Source: Isochrysis galbana
Taxonomy: Eukaryota; Haptophyta; Isochrysidales; Isochrysidaceae
Length of the DNA: 64,000 bases
Direction: 5' to 3'
Assembly: GCA_018136815.1 (NCBI GenBank)
Contig: CM030932.1
Location: 7,812,001 to 7,876,000 of the forward strand
Shown: piece by piece, positions 10,901 through 20,880 of the stretch
Numbering within the stretch: position 1 is the stretch's first letter
Layout: the number at the start of each line of letters is the position of its first letter
Notes under the pieces: generated by a model
What the model saw: the letters and a program-made list of their open reading frames with translations, nothing else
Told to the model about the DNA's origin: nothing
Databases searched by the model: none
Made by a program: the position numbers and the translations under genes

Positions 10901-11254
10901 TCCCCAAAATTTGAAATAAATAAACCGCAACTTCAATGGGGGGGTTGCCGGTACATGCTGGCTTAATGGGGTGAGGAGGGGGGGGCTCAGCACTCGAAAC
11001 ACTATTGAAATGGGCAGTTTTTCAATGTGGACTTGGTGTGAAATTCGGCTGACGCGAACGATTGGCGCGAAAGCTCTTGGCCCGTGGCACTCGCGGCCGC
11101 ATGGCGCGGCTGAAGGTGGTGGAGCCGCCGCAGCGCGGCGCTCGCACCGGGGGCGAGTATGAGTGGCAAGGCAAGGGGCGCAAGAAGAGGAGCTCAACCA
11201 CCAACAGTCCTCCCGGTGGAAACCATCACGCCTTGCGCCTAGGCCTGAGCCAAA

Positions 11255-11345
11255 ATATGTAGTTTTTCGTGCCCAAATATGTGGGAAAAATATGTGGAAA
11301 ATGTGTGAAATGTTGCCCAAATATGTGGAAAATATGTAGCTGTGT
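11255..11345. repeat. AAATATGTGG cluster
   Basis: Five near-copies of AAATATGTGG/AAATATGTAG within 90 bases. No coding role is seen; the rest of 10900-11638 holds no supported gene. Confidence 0.5.
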
Positions 11346-11747
11346 GTGGGGGGGATCAATCGCCGTTACTAGTAGTAAGCGCCGCACATAAATATATGCT
11401 CTTATCAGTGTCACTCTTCTTATTTTCCTCTCCTCTCTTGCGCCTTGCCGCATCGTCGTGACGTTGCTTCTGACAGTAAATGGAGTGCCCGTTTTTGACA
11501 CGTTGTGGGGCGCTTTAGATTTTCGTTAACATCCTCAACGAAAGCGCCTTGTTAAGCCAGCATGTACCCTCCCCACACCCCGGCCTTCCATCTAGTGCCT
11601 CCTCTTTTCTAGGCGCCGCCCTCGCTGCCCAAAGGCTAAGGTCGTTTGCCTTCATTTGGTACCCCTCGTTTCCAAATACGCGATGTGTCGGTACAAAAAA
11701 AATCTTATTGTATTTGAGCAAAGGCACCCACCTCACAGTGCTCAACC

Positions 11748-12284
11748 ATGTCTATAAATGGAATGGCGGCTGATGATGTAGTACTCAAGCGATTGAAATG
11801 GATAACAATAAAGATGGACTATAACTTTAAAAAATTCATCTTACCTCTCTTTCCGCCATATGGCACTTCTAAATCTGCCATGCAGGTTATTGCGGAAGCA
11901 TTGGACAGCATCAGTCCGCCACCGCCGGTTGGGGTCAACCCGGGGGGGAGCAACAACTCCCTGAGGAGGCTGCTTGAGTTGAACCCAAATTTGTTGACGT
12001 ACACTGTCGAATGTAAGGCCTTATTCAGTTCATTCGATTTCAAGCACAATACGAACATTGAAGACACCTTACATGCCATTTGCGAGGCTGATAAATCATT
12101 CACACTGGTTTATATGATACACACTCTCTTGAGCAAGTCCACTGCGAAAACAATCATCGATATGAGTCGTGATGATCTGCTTCGTAAAATCAAAGCTGCT
12201 CACGTCGATTCGGAATTAACTCCCCACCTCCAAGAATTGCTAGAAGGTGTCGATTCGGGTTCAGCTTCCCAAGTAAAGATTTAA
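11748..12284 (+). CDS. Element A protein, copy 1 (early stop)
   Basis: The 178-residue product starts MSINGMAADD. It matches copies 3 and 4 almost residue for residue until a GAA-to-TAA change ends it inside the first VKIE motif. The family protein is mostly alpha-helical in appearance, with one Pro/Gly-rich linker (SPPPPVGVNPGG) and a conserved FSSFDFKHN segment. Codon use is A/T-richer than in the housekeeping genes. I do not recognise any domain; it is not an obvious transposase. It could be a DNA-binding or virion protein, but nothing shows this. Confidence 0.6.
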   Translation: MSINGMAADDVVLKRLKWITIKMDYNFKKFILPLFPPYGTSKSAMQVIAEALDSISPPPPVGVNPGGSNNSLRRLLELNPNLLTYTVECKALFSSFDFKHNTNIEDTLHAICEADKSFTLVYMIHTLLSKSTAKTIIDMSRDDLLRKIKAAHVDSELTPHLQELLEGVDSGSASQVKI

Positions 12285-12496
12285 AACAAAAGACCGCTTA
12301 TCGATTCGGGTTCAGCTCCCGTAAAGATTGAACCCACAAGGCCCAGCAACATCAAATACAAAAAAGCTCGGTCCTAGGGCACCGGGCCGAGCTCACCTGC
12401 CGAGCGAGTCCACCGCGGCAAGGGGATCTCGCTCCGAGATCGGCGCATCGCTCAAATTTACATCCGCTACCACGTCAAACGCGACGGCGTGTCGCA

Positions 12497-12892
12497 ATGC
12501 TGCCACTCACGCCCATGCTCCTCCTCGCCGCCATCGCCCCACCTCCCCACTTCCTCTTCGGAACCTTTTACGGAGAGCAGGCCATACAGCTCACCACTCG
12601 ATGGGGAAGACACACCGAGCTTTCTCCTGCGCACCTGCAGCGACTCGTGCGAGCCAAAACCGCCCTCGCCAATGCAGGCAACTTTGTCATCCTGGCACAG
12701 GCACAACACCAAAGCAAGGCGATCCCATCGCTCCTCGTCTTTCAACCAGACAGCAAACAACAACACATCCTCAAGATATGCCTCTGGGACCAAAAACTCT
12801 CCGCTTCACAACGCGGGGGGTGCATTGCTCAGGCACAGATGTGGTATGCTCGCGTATTCAACTCCACATTCGTCCTGACAACGGAAGTGTGA
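12497..12892 (+). CDS. Unknown ORF with signal-like N-terminus (cargo of copy 1)
   Basis: A 131-residue frame with a hydrophobic N-terminus (MLPLTPMLLLAAIAPPP) that resembles a signal peptide, then a mixed polar domain and a hydrophobic end. It lies between gene A and the crystallin-like ORF, on the same strand, 43 bases before the latter's start. No family is recognised. Two other frames are also open here, which lowers confidence. Confidence 0.35.
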   Translation: MLPLTPMLLLAAIAPPPHFLFGTFYGEQAIQLTTRWGRHTELSPAHLQRLVRAKTALANAGNFVILAQAQHQSKAIPSLLVFQPDSKQQHILKICLWDQKLSASQRGGCIAQAQMWYARVFNSTFVLTTEV

Positions 12893-12935
12893 CGATAGGT
12901 AAACCTGAAAATTGTGCGGTCTTGGTAAGAAAACA

Positions 12936-13430
12936 ATGGGCAACTCCGCGGGGCGCATCGACAATAGCGGCTTCGGACCCGGAAAGTATGACGTCGATAA
13001 ACAAGACCCCAAGCATGCAACATGCAAAGGTGGCGGCGGGATGCAAGATGACCATCTTCTCCGAGGCCGGCTTGAAAGGCGAAAGCGCGACCATCAATGG
13101 CCCGCCGGTGATCAACGAGCAGGCCGCCACTCCGTCCTCCAATCAACGAGCCGACCCCGCCAATCAACAATCAACAATGGGAAAACGTCGACCTACATAC
13201 AGGATATCGGGTGGACTCACCCAGTGCGCTCCTTGCACATCGAGTGTCACCCCGACTCAGCAATAGCTCAACAAAAAGACGAATTCAACTCGGCTATCGT
13301 CAAAGTATTCGCCAAAGGGGTCGCACTCGTTGCAGGCATCGTGGTCGGAGGCATAGTGCTTGCCATCTGTTTGATTCTTCTCTTGTTGAAATTCCTCTTC
13401 ACGCGACCCACCGAAAACAATCCAAAGTGA
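12936..13430 (+). pseudogene. Crystallin-like membrane protein B, copy 1 (frame broken)
   Basis: The start MGNSAGR fits an N-myristoylation pattern. The N-terminal part (GFGPGKYDVD) and the C-terminal part share one frame, but the conserved middle, with CKMTIFSEAGLKG, is in another. A matching pair of indels therefore separates them when compared with copies 2 and 3. The middle has the F-x6-G pattern of a beta/gamma-crystallin Greek key, and VRSL further on fits its paired strand; this assignment is an inference. The C-terminus has one strong TM segment and a short basic tail. The conserved 3' block follows the stop. Confidence 0.5.
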
Positions 13431-13439
13431 AAGGTGCAC

Positions 13440-13577
13440 CACCGCCCCATCCTTGAAAGTGTAGGTGATCCTGCAATTTCGTACTTTAAAGAGGGGGTCC
13501 AACTTATACCACATATACGGGGGGGCTGCTGAAAAAACAACCAAACCTGAGGTTGCACCCTCGCACCCTCTCGGGGC
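13440..13577 (+). promoter_or_regulatory. Conserved 3' block, second copy
   Basis: Contains GTACTTTAAAGAGGGGGTC, an ACTTATACC element, an A-run and ACCAAACCTGAGGTTGCAC in the same order as 3530-3408. It starts soon after the stop of protein B copy 1. The genes before the two blocks are unrelated. Confidence 0.65.
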
Positions 13578-14548
13578 TCGGGGGGGGAGGCGGCTGGCGG
13601 GGCAGGTAGGGGGTAGGGGGGACCTTGCGGAATCCTTGGTCCTTGGACACCCAGGGAAGGTGGAAAATAGTTGTTAAAATGAGTGAGTGACCGAGCTAAC
13701 AATGGGCCAGCACTCTTCGTCTTTTTGGCGCAGCGATCGGGCTCCCATGTGTATGAGATGTAAACGGAGCACGGAGCATGGCTCAACTTTAGTTGTGTCC
13801 CACATTCGACGGATCGCCACCTGAGCTAGCTCTCGCTCGAAGATCGTCGGCCATGTCGCGCGCATGCACAGTGTAGTGAGTGAGTGCCCTTTCTTTGGGC
13901 ATCTCTGGGCGCGAGGGAGGCTTGGGCTTGGCCGTGGGAGCCATGGGGAACGTTGCGGGCCGCTTCACGAAGCGGGCCGTTCTACGAAGCTCATGCCTCT
14001 ACAATAAATGGTAAAAAGGGAGGGCGGCAGGATTCTGGACCTCCTCGTCAACAACAAGTCGGAAGGGAGTACTTTCGATCGGACAGGAGACAAGGCGAGA
14101 GCAGGCGGGAAGAGAGAGAGAGGGAGGGTACAATACTACTCCCGGGGGGGGGGGGGGGGGGGGAAGAAAGGCGAGGGGGGTTGGGGGGGGAGGCGGGGGG
14201 CAGGCCCCCAGCAGCAGCCTGCGACTGGACTCTCTCTCTCTCTCCCGTTCCCCTCTCTTCCGTCGTCGTCGCTCTCGGCGGCGAGGGCGCAGCGGAGAGT
14301 ACACTTCACGAGAGAGGCGAGAGGAAGAGAGCAAAGCAACCAAGAAGAAGAGAGAACAACAGGAATTCCTTCCTGTTGGTGGGCGGAAGCGGGACACCGA
14401 CGATTCGAGAGGCGCGCACTAGGGAGGGAGGACGAGAGAAAGAAGAGGGTGACCCCAAAAGAAAGAGAGGGAGACCAGGAAAGAGAGAGGGGGGGGGGGG
14501 GGGGGGGGAGAGGGGGGAGGCGAGAGCGAGAGAGAGCGAGAGAGCGAG
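13578..14548. other. No gene seen; G-runs and GA repeats upstream of the transporter
   Basis: Holds G-runs at about 14144-14163 and 14490-14510 and many GA/AG repeats just before the transporter start. Frames across it are low-complexity. It is likely the promoter and 5' UTR of the next gene, but no core element is recognised. Confidence 0.4.
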
Positions 14549-16830
14549 ATGTGGGCTCGGCTGGCGCTGGTACTGCTCGTTGGCGTCTCATGCGAGGGTG
14601 CACTCGGGCTCGAGAAGGTGACGCCACTGCGCTCGCCACCGATCCGCGCGCCACTCACTTCGGCGCGCGCTGCCCCGCTCCTCTCGGCTGCATCAGTCGC
14701 TAGTCCACAGCCAGTGCCTGGTGCCTCTGTCTCGAGCACAATCGCCAACCTCGCCAAGAACATTGTGGGCTCGGGCGTGCTCGCGCTCGCCGCAGGCGTC
14801 GGCGCCTTCTCGGGCTCGCGCGTCGCCATCGTCCCAGCCATGGTCCTTCTGTTCCTCATGTGCGGCCTCTCGGGCTATACCTTCTCATCAATTGCACGCG
14901 TCTCAGCTGAGGTGGGCGCCACTACGTACCGTGACGCTTGGTCCAAGGTGTTCGGCGAGCGCTCAGCCGCCTTCCCCAACGTAGCCATCGTATTCAAGAC
15001 GTTTGTTGGCTGCCTCGCCTACGCCATCATCCTGGGAGACTCTGCCGCCTCGATGGCTGCCCTTGCAGGCGCCGGCGGCTCGCTCGCGTCGCCCAACGTG
15101 TGGATTGGACTCCTCTCTGCCTTCGTGTTGCTCCCGCTGTGCCTGCTCCGCGACCTTTCGTCGCTCTCGATCGGCTCCATCATTGGCACACTTGGCACGT
15201 CCTACACGGCGGTATTCATGGCCATCCGCTGCCTCGATGGCTCGTATGCGGCTGGTGGCTCACGCGCAGCGCTCATTCCGCCAGCTTCTCGGCCAGCTTT
15301 TTCACCCTCTTCTGGCGTGCTGGGCGGTCTCAACATGAAGGCGCTTGTGCTCGTCTCGATGCTCGCGACCACTTTCTTGGCTCACTACAACGCGCCCAAG
15401 TTCTTCACTGAACTTGCTAAGCCAAAGACGGGTGAGCACACTGGCATCACGGATGAGAATAGGGTCGCCATCCATTCATCGTTGCCATTGGACGTGGTGA
15501 CAAGATAGGTGGCGAAGCAATCGCAGCTTCGAGCAGACTGCCCATTGATGGCGCACGCGGCCATGGATGGGTTGCGTGCGGCCGGGGTGGTTGGAGGAGT
15601 TATGGGTGCCTGTCATGTTCCCCACATTCAGAACTACTGGCCCTCTGAGGGCCAGCTAGGTATATTCATCCGTAGTGCCTGCCTGCCGCTATTCCACACT
15701 CAGAATCCATTTGAAACCCTCGTCCCCACGAAGGCACAAAGCTGGCTTCTTTTAATAAGGCAGTTGCTGGCGGCTTCGGCCTCGCTGCCCTCCTCTGCGG
15801 TTCCATTATGACCGCCGGATACCTGACTTTTGGCTCGGCGTCGTCTGGGTTCATCCTCAACAATTATGTGAGTTCTTACCCATTTGCTCCCTCCCCTGCC
15901 AGCTTTATCTGATTGGTTTCAGTTCGTATCGAATCGAGGTCATCGGAGTTGACAAAAACTCTCCGTACCTACGTCGCAAGGGGATCACCCCCTCTCTACC
16001 GTCTTCTCGAAGCGTTGACTCGCATGCGATCGCATCGCTTGTCCTCCTAACGATAGTGCTGCTTCAAACCTTCAGGCCACGGCCGATGCCCTTGCTGTCG
16101 TTGCTCGTCTCGGCATCTTCTCAAGTGTGACGTTCTCGTACCCTCTCCTGTTCTTTGGCCTCCGCGATGGCGTTCTCGGTGCGCCAGCTGCCGCGTCTCG
16201 GTGTTGCGGTTTGCCAACCTTGCGATGGATCATCGTATCGTGGCGGGTCTACCTGGGCTTTGCCGCATTGGCTCGGCCACTAGAACCATTCAGCTCATCC
16301 TGACGCATGGGTGCATCACAACCTCACACGTTTCCCTCTTACCTGCCGTACTTTAGGCATGCTGGGCCTTAACACCGCGAAGGAAAGCACGCATCGCGTT
16401 GGCACCGTCGTCCTCTTGCTCCTTGTCAACGGCCTTGCGTGAGTGACCAAATCGCCCTGGCCTATTTCTCGTGGATTGCAGCCTCGCCTTCCTACACATT
16501 CAGAGCACAACCCTGTCGACTGTCACTACTATTATTCTTTGCTACAATCCGCCCACACACCTCACTATTGCACCCGTGCGTTGTGCGGACAGCTGCGTCA
16601 TGAAGGACCTCGGTCTCGTAACGGCCCTTGGTGGAGCAATCTTGGGCTCCACAATTGTGTACATCCTTCCTGCTCTCATGGCTCTGCGCACATCTGCTAA
16701 GAACAAGAAGTCCGGCAAGCCACCTCTCCTTGGACCTTTCGAGACAGGCTTTAATCTAGCCCTCCTTCCACTCGGTGGCGCTCTTGCCTTGATCGGTGCA
16801 GCCATGACCCTGAAGGGGGCCGGACATTAA
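14549..16830 (+). CDS. Amino-acid permease (AAAP/SLC38-like), five exons
   Basis: Secondary transporter for amino acids in a cell or organelle membrane. Exons 14549-15431, 15734-15867, 16076-16178, 16357-16438 and 16593-16830 join in frame to 479 residues. Donors are GTGAGC, GTGAGT, GTGCGC and GTGAGT. Residues 1-60 form a signal-peptide-like start plus a Ser/Ala-rich stretch, which could target plastid or secretory membranes. The family hallmark NLAKNIVGSGVLALAAGVGA marks TM1; about ten further hydrophobic segments follow, including FNKAVAGGFG before the later TM helices. The exon 5 start could be earlier (16480, in-frame alternative acceptor). The substrate is unknown; aromatic or neutral amino acids are typical. 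Confidence 0.85.
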
Positions 16831-17496
16831 GTAAGATGGTTGAGAGATGCAAATTGGTTGTCGGTGTACACTCGCACTCGTGGACCCGAACGTACGCACA
16901 AGGGAGGAAAGGCCATGACGACGAGAATATCTGAACGTGCAGACTCTAGCGGGCACTGGAAACCTCAGTTGTCTACCTTGCGTGCACTCAGAGATGGCTG
17001 GCGTGGTATTGAAGTGGAAGCAAAATATGGCGCCAGGATGGCCACAAGGTGATGAGAGCCACGCGATGCTTCCACAAGGTAAACGTTCGTCGACATCCCG
17101 TCGGCCCCTCCGTGCACGATGCTATAAAGTGCACGTGGTGAGTGAATCCGGATGACACACGACCTTCCTCAAGGGTCGTGGCAGAGCAGGCGCCTCAGAT
17201 TGCTTGCACACCGGCGCTAGTGAGGACTCGCCGTGTGTGTGTATAATGATGTTGCACGCACGGCCGATATGGATATAGCTTGCGCATTGCCTCTTGCTAT
17301 GGTGGTTGTAGTAGTTTAATGTGTAATGCGTGCGCTTTGGTTACATGTCTTTGTGCCGTTGCGAGTTTGAGTCCCCATGAGAATCGAGCCCCGAGGCTCT
17401 ACAACGCCTCCTCAAGGCGCTTAGCGCGCGCCTAGCCAGCCTAGAGCTCATAATAATAGTAGTAATAAAACATCTAAGCGTTAGTACCACTACTCC
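16831..17496. other. No gene seen; intergenic, with LINE-tail-like string
   Basis: Near 17455-17480 the minus strand reads TTAGATGTTTTATTACTACT, which resembles the tail of the 878-base insertion at 37899-38776. No coding feature is supported. Confidence 0.35.
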
Positions 17497-17590
17497 CACT
17501 AGCCCGGTACTATCACGACGACACCCCTCAGCGCACCTGCCCATACGCCTTGACGTGGGCTAATGCCACAGATACACCCGGATGGGCCGT

Positions 17591-17657
17591 CAGTACTGAT
17601 ATCAGTACTGATGCATCAGTATAAGCTCCCTGAGGGCTGATGTACTGATATCAGTAC
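17591..17657. repeat. Cluster of perfect palindromes
   Basis: CAGTACTGATATCAGTACTG (17591-17610) is a perfect 20-base palindrome. It overlaps ACTGATGCATCAGT (17608-17621), and GTACTGATATCAGTAC recurs at 17642-17657. The subterminal position in the TIR element would fit protein-binding sites. Confidence 0.8.
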
Positions 17658-18197
17658 AAGGCTGCTGAGCTATCATTATAAACTAAAAAAAAAACAGCGG
17701 CAGGAACGCGGCGCGCGGGAGCGTGGCCAACGACCAGGCGCGCGCTCGCTCTCTCGCTCTGGCTCTGGCCTCCCACCACCACCCACACCCCTCTCTCTCC
17801 TGCTTTCTCTCATCATTCTCCCTCGTCTCCTGCCCCTCTCACCTCCCAAGCGCCTGCCTGCACTTCGCGGGGCCGCACGCGCGCGCCCCGTCGCAGCCGC
17901 ATGGTCCGCCCCTCACTCGCACATGCATGGCAGCGCTCATTCATGGTGTCGAGCTTTTCGCTCTTGCGTCTTGCGTCGCCCCCATACGAGCTGACGAGCT
18001 GGCGTTGGCGCACGAGCGCACGCTGGCGGGCAGCTGCACAGGCGTCCACTTGCGCCAGCGCATCTCCCACTTATCACTTGCCCGCTGTGATCTGTGAGGT
18101 CTGACTGAGGCGTGCGCTCATTTGATCCCCACCCTCGTTCGCTGCTCGCAGACAATACCAATGGCGAGGAGGAGCACAGAGACCATCGACGTGGAGG

Positions 18198-18431
18198 ATG
18201 AGGGCGGAGAACGACGAAGAGGACGACGTGTCTATGAGAGGGGGCTGGGGGCGGCAGCCGCTGCATGAGCTCAAAGGCTCCCAACTCGAATGGTCGACAA
18301 TTGTCGAGGAAGGTGGCCGCGCCAAGATGACGAAGTTGAAGCAGTGTCTCTTTTGCGGATTTCATTACACAGGTGGCCCTTTCCAAATTCGCGCGCACTT
18401 GGATCCTGTTGTCGTGTTAGTACCGGGCTAG
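18198..18431 (+). CDS. BED-type zinc-finger fragment
   Basis: A 77-residue frame with CLFCGFHYTGGPFQIRAHLD, giving the C-x2-C ... H layout and the TGG..IR.HL pattern of BED fingers that bind DNA in hAT transposases and related factors. The final ligand is missing because the frame runs into the right TIR and stops. An acidic stretch precedes the finger. A truncated transposase remnant is the best reading. Confidence 0.6.
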   Translation: MRAENDEEDDVSMRGGWGRQPLHELKGSQLEWSTIVEEGGRAKMTKLKQCLFCGFHYTGGPFQIRAHLDPVVVLVPG

Positions 18432-18761
18432 TGAGAGTACTCAGTTATATCATTATTATTAACCATTCTGAAAGAAGAGAGAAGAGGAAACTGCGTTTGG
18501 TGTTTTCTACATGGGGTTCAATAACGATTGAACAGCGTCGCGGCAATTTTGACTTGCCACTTGCCACTTTCCTTAGTCCCTTTTACATGCTCGCAAAAAG
18601 CCCCTCCAATACATCGACGAGCCACAAAACGCACATGGTTTCTTATTGTAACGTAGATGGGCGCCTCTTCTCAACTCTTGTGCGCCTTCTGCTCGGCTCC
18701 TTGCGAGTTCCCATGGCCTTCGTTGAATACACGTATAGGATGATGCCATAATGCTACATGT

Positions 18762-19559
18762 TCATGTGGTTGTGGAACGTGGAATAATGGCTCGCAACGC
18801 CTCAAACCCCTCGCGCAGTCCGACAGCCCCGACAAATCCTGCGGCACGCAACGCCTCAACTGCTTCAGCTACACTATCCTTATCACTGGCATTGCTGTAA
18901 ACATAGATCAGCTGCTGTCTACTCCACTGCGAAAGTCGCCGTGTATCCAAGTCGGCGTCACCAACTATAACATCTCTCTGGAGTTCGGCTAAAAGCTCCT
19001 CAAGCGCATAATGCGTCGCAATGGAAAGGCCGGCGCGTTTCCAGGCAGCATCTGAGCGAATATCGAGCAACTTCGCTTTGCAAGAAGCCACATTTTCAAT
19101 GACTGAGGACATGTTGTGAAGTGGTCAACAAGCAGGATTATTAGTGCTAGTAGGCGGTTTTCAGCACATGCCCCCTCACGAGCGCCATTTACCTGTTCGT
19201 AGATGGGGAGGCACAGCCCAGGGCTTGGGCAAACCTGAGGCTTCAAAGAGGAAGTACAAATCCTCAATGTCGTCGTCATCAATCTCATCAACTGCTGTGA
19301 ACAAGCTAAACAGCGTCTCGTCCTCGTCCTCGTCTGCTTCTGCTGCAGAGAGAAATGAGGCCGTCCGTGCATTTGGATGACAAGGCATCAGACTGCAGGC
19401 TGCGCGCGGTAATGGCGCTCCGATGAGGGTCCAGCCGGCAACCTCTGCCAAGAAAATGAGCAGAAGGCTCTGGCTGTGCCGCCTGAGCCCTGTGCCGTGT
19501 GCCATCGGCGCTTCCGAACAACCGCGCCTGCAGCTGGCGCCTACGACCGCCACCCACAT
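18762..19559 (-). CDS. Rhodanese-like domain protein without catalytic Cys
   Basis: Two exons, 19559-19193 and 19102-18762, join at phase 1 to 235 residues. The N-terminus is basic and hydrophobic (possible targeting peptide), followed by an acidic Asp/Glu cluster. The second exon is a rhodanese fold: LLDIRSDAAW, then LIYVYSN, then the helix and AAGFVGAVGLREGFEAL end. In active rhodaneses the loop after the YVY strand carries Cys; here it reads SNASDKDS, so sulfur transfer is unlikely and a binding or regulatory role fits. The start could instead be the in-frame Met at about residue 19. Confidence 0.75.
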
Positions 19560-19993
19560 CTATGTTCTGTAAGGTTTAAAAGTAACCCCCGTTCGTAGCG
19601 CTCCGGGGCTCTAGACTTCTCTCTCGGCTTTCGCGCTTTCGCTCTCTCGCTGGCGCCCCGGCCGCCGCTCTGCGGGGCCTCTTGCCAGCGATTGAGCCCT
19701 CTCCGACGGAGAGCAGGCCGCGCACGGCCACACCGCCAACGCCTCTCAAGCGCCGGCTTCGCCCCGGCTGCGTTATGCCGCGAGGTGGAGGTGGCTCGGC
19801 AGTTCGCGAGTTCGCGCAGCTCGCCACAAGACCACCTCTCCTACGTCTGTCCCTCCACCTGAAGATGTGGGGACCGAGAAGAAAGAAGCAAGGACCTACA
19901 AGCCAAGGGTAGCGGACCTAGGGAAGGTGAGAGGAAATTTCCGAACGCCAACGCGAACGCCAAACGCCAGAAGGCAACGAAACCCTAACCAGG
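19560..19993. other. No gene seen; upstream of the rhodanese gene
   Basis: GC-rich with CGCT and TCTCTC stretches; probably promoter and 5' UTR of the minus-strand gene. Nothing else is supported. Confidence 0.35.
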
Positions 19994-20513
19994 CTAAGCA
20001 GAACCTACGAAGAACAGGCCTGGACAACAACGAAAGTTAGCGGTCCTGGTGCAGGTGTGGGTGCTGGCTTCCTTTCCCTGTGTGGACAGAGATGCATGAT
20101 CCTTTTCTGTGTCAGACAGATTGTCAGGATGTTGTGCCCATAAGGGCCACCCGGCCGCGGGCCGCGGGCCGCGCCGCCGAGGCGGCGTGACCCACGTCGG
20201 GATGGGAGTGGCCTCTGCCATAAGGCATGCCCTGTGGAGTGCAGGATCCTCCTGCCAGCTGCTGTCCCTCTGAGTCTTGCAGTCTGCTGTCCCCCATGGG
20301 GGGGGCCAGCATGGCTGCTGTGCATGGTGTGGCCGAGGCCACGGGCCGTGTGGCGCGACCGGGGTCGCGCGCACCTGTTCGGCCTCTGAGGGCGGACGCG
20401 GCCGCTTTGCCAGCGACAGGTCCATGTGAGCAGGGGGGCCGCCCTCGGCGGGGGGCCCGAAGGAGAGGGGAGTCGCGGCGGCGCGCTCCATCGCGTCTAA
20501 GTATAAACTTAGA
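19994..20513 (-). mobile_element. LINE-like 5' end with hairpin and short ORF
   Basis: In the minus sense it opens with the hairpin TCTAAGTATAAACTTAGA (20513-20496), then ATGGAGCGCGCC at 20491, and a Pro/Arg-rich ORF that stops at 19994 (165 residues from that ATG). The same order, hairpin then ATGGAGCGCGC, occurs at 45343-45310 before a clearer LINE-type ORF. It sits directly against the repeat at 20517-20880. Likely a 5' fragment of a non-LTR retroelement. Confidence 0.45.
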
Positions 20514-20516
20514 TGA

Positions 20517-20880
20517 AAGTCGTGGGGCGAGAGTCGGAGTGTTTCCTGGGTGTCTCTGTCCGTCGTCCTGTCGTCAGCCGTCATCCGTGTAGTCGCTCTC
20601 GCTCTCGTCGCTCTCGCTCTCGTAACACTCATACCCTACAAACTCGCCTCTCCTCGCCAGCCCCTGCCATCACAGCCCTCTCCTCTCACTCGCCCTCGCC
20701 TCTCGCCGCTCGCTCGATGTCGCTTTCACTTTCACCGCCGTCCTCGTCCTCGCTCAAGCCCGCTTGCCCGCCTTCCTCCGAAATCATCTCCTCCGCCGCT
20801 CCGCCGCGCCTGCCGCCGGCTTGCCACCCTCCTCATTGCCCTCAGGCCCTATGGGCCATTCCAATTCGTCAGGGGGGGGG
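20517..20880 (+). repeat. Dispersed repeat, ~360 bases, copy 1
   Basis: Matches 57497-57855 closely over its whole length, from GAAAGTCGTGGG to CCCTATGGGCCAT. Frames are open on both strands because of TCGCTCTCG repeats, but no domain is seen. A G-run follows at 20871-20883. Confidence 0.8.

Larger units (their letters stand above)
11639..13435 (+). mobile_element. Element A, copy 1, with cargo ORFs
   Basis: Begins with the TIR-like end AGGTCG followed by TTGCCTTCATTTGGT (11639-11661), then an A/T-rich leader nearly identical to copies 3 and 4, then gene A. Identity with the other copies stops after the GCAAGGGG string near 12425. The segment beyond carries two ORFs absent from the other copies and a crystallin-like ORF. 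No matching right TIR is seen, so the right boundary is only estimated. Confidence 0.65.
17497..18433. mobile_element. TIR-flanked hAT-like element remnant
   Basis: A perfect inverted pair, CACTAGCCCGGTACTA at 17497-17512 and its complement at 18418-18433, brackets 937 bases. The similarity extends inward a few bases more (ACGAC). Inside are a palindrome cluster and a BED-type zinc-finger ORF, which is the N-terminal module of many hAT transposases. No catalytic domain is present, so this is a non-autonomous or degraded copy. An 8-base target duplication was looked for and is not clear. Confidence 0.55.

Noticed and set aside
14008-14703. Plus-strand Arg/Gly/Glu-rich frames before the transporter
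   Set aside because: They translate G-runs and GA repeats; the transporter start in another frame explains the conserved part.
16471-16592. Longer exon 5 of the amino-acid transporter
   Set aside because: The in-frame alternative acceptor adds a stretch that breaks the family pattern before MKDLGLVTALGGA; kept only as an option.
17490-18441. 8-base target duplication around the BED element
   Set aside because: The two flanks were compared and do not match.
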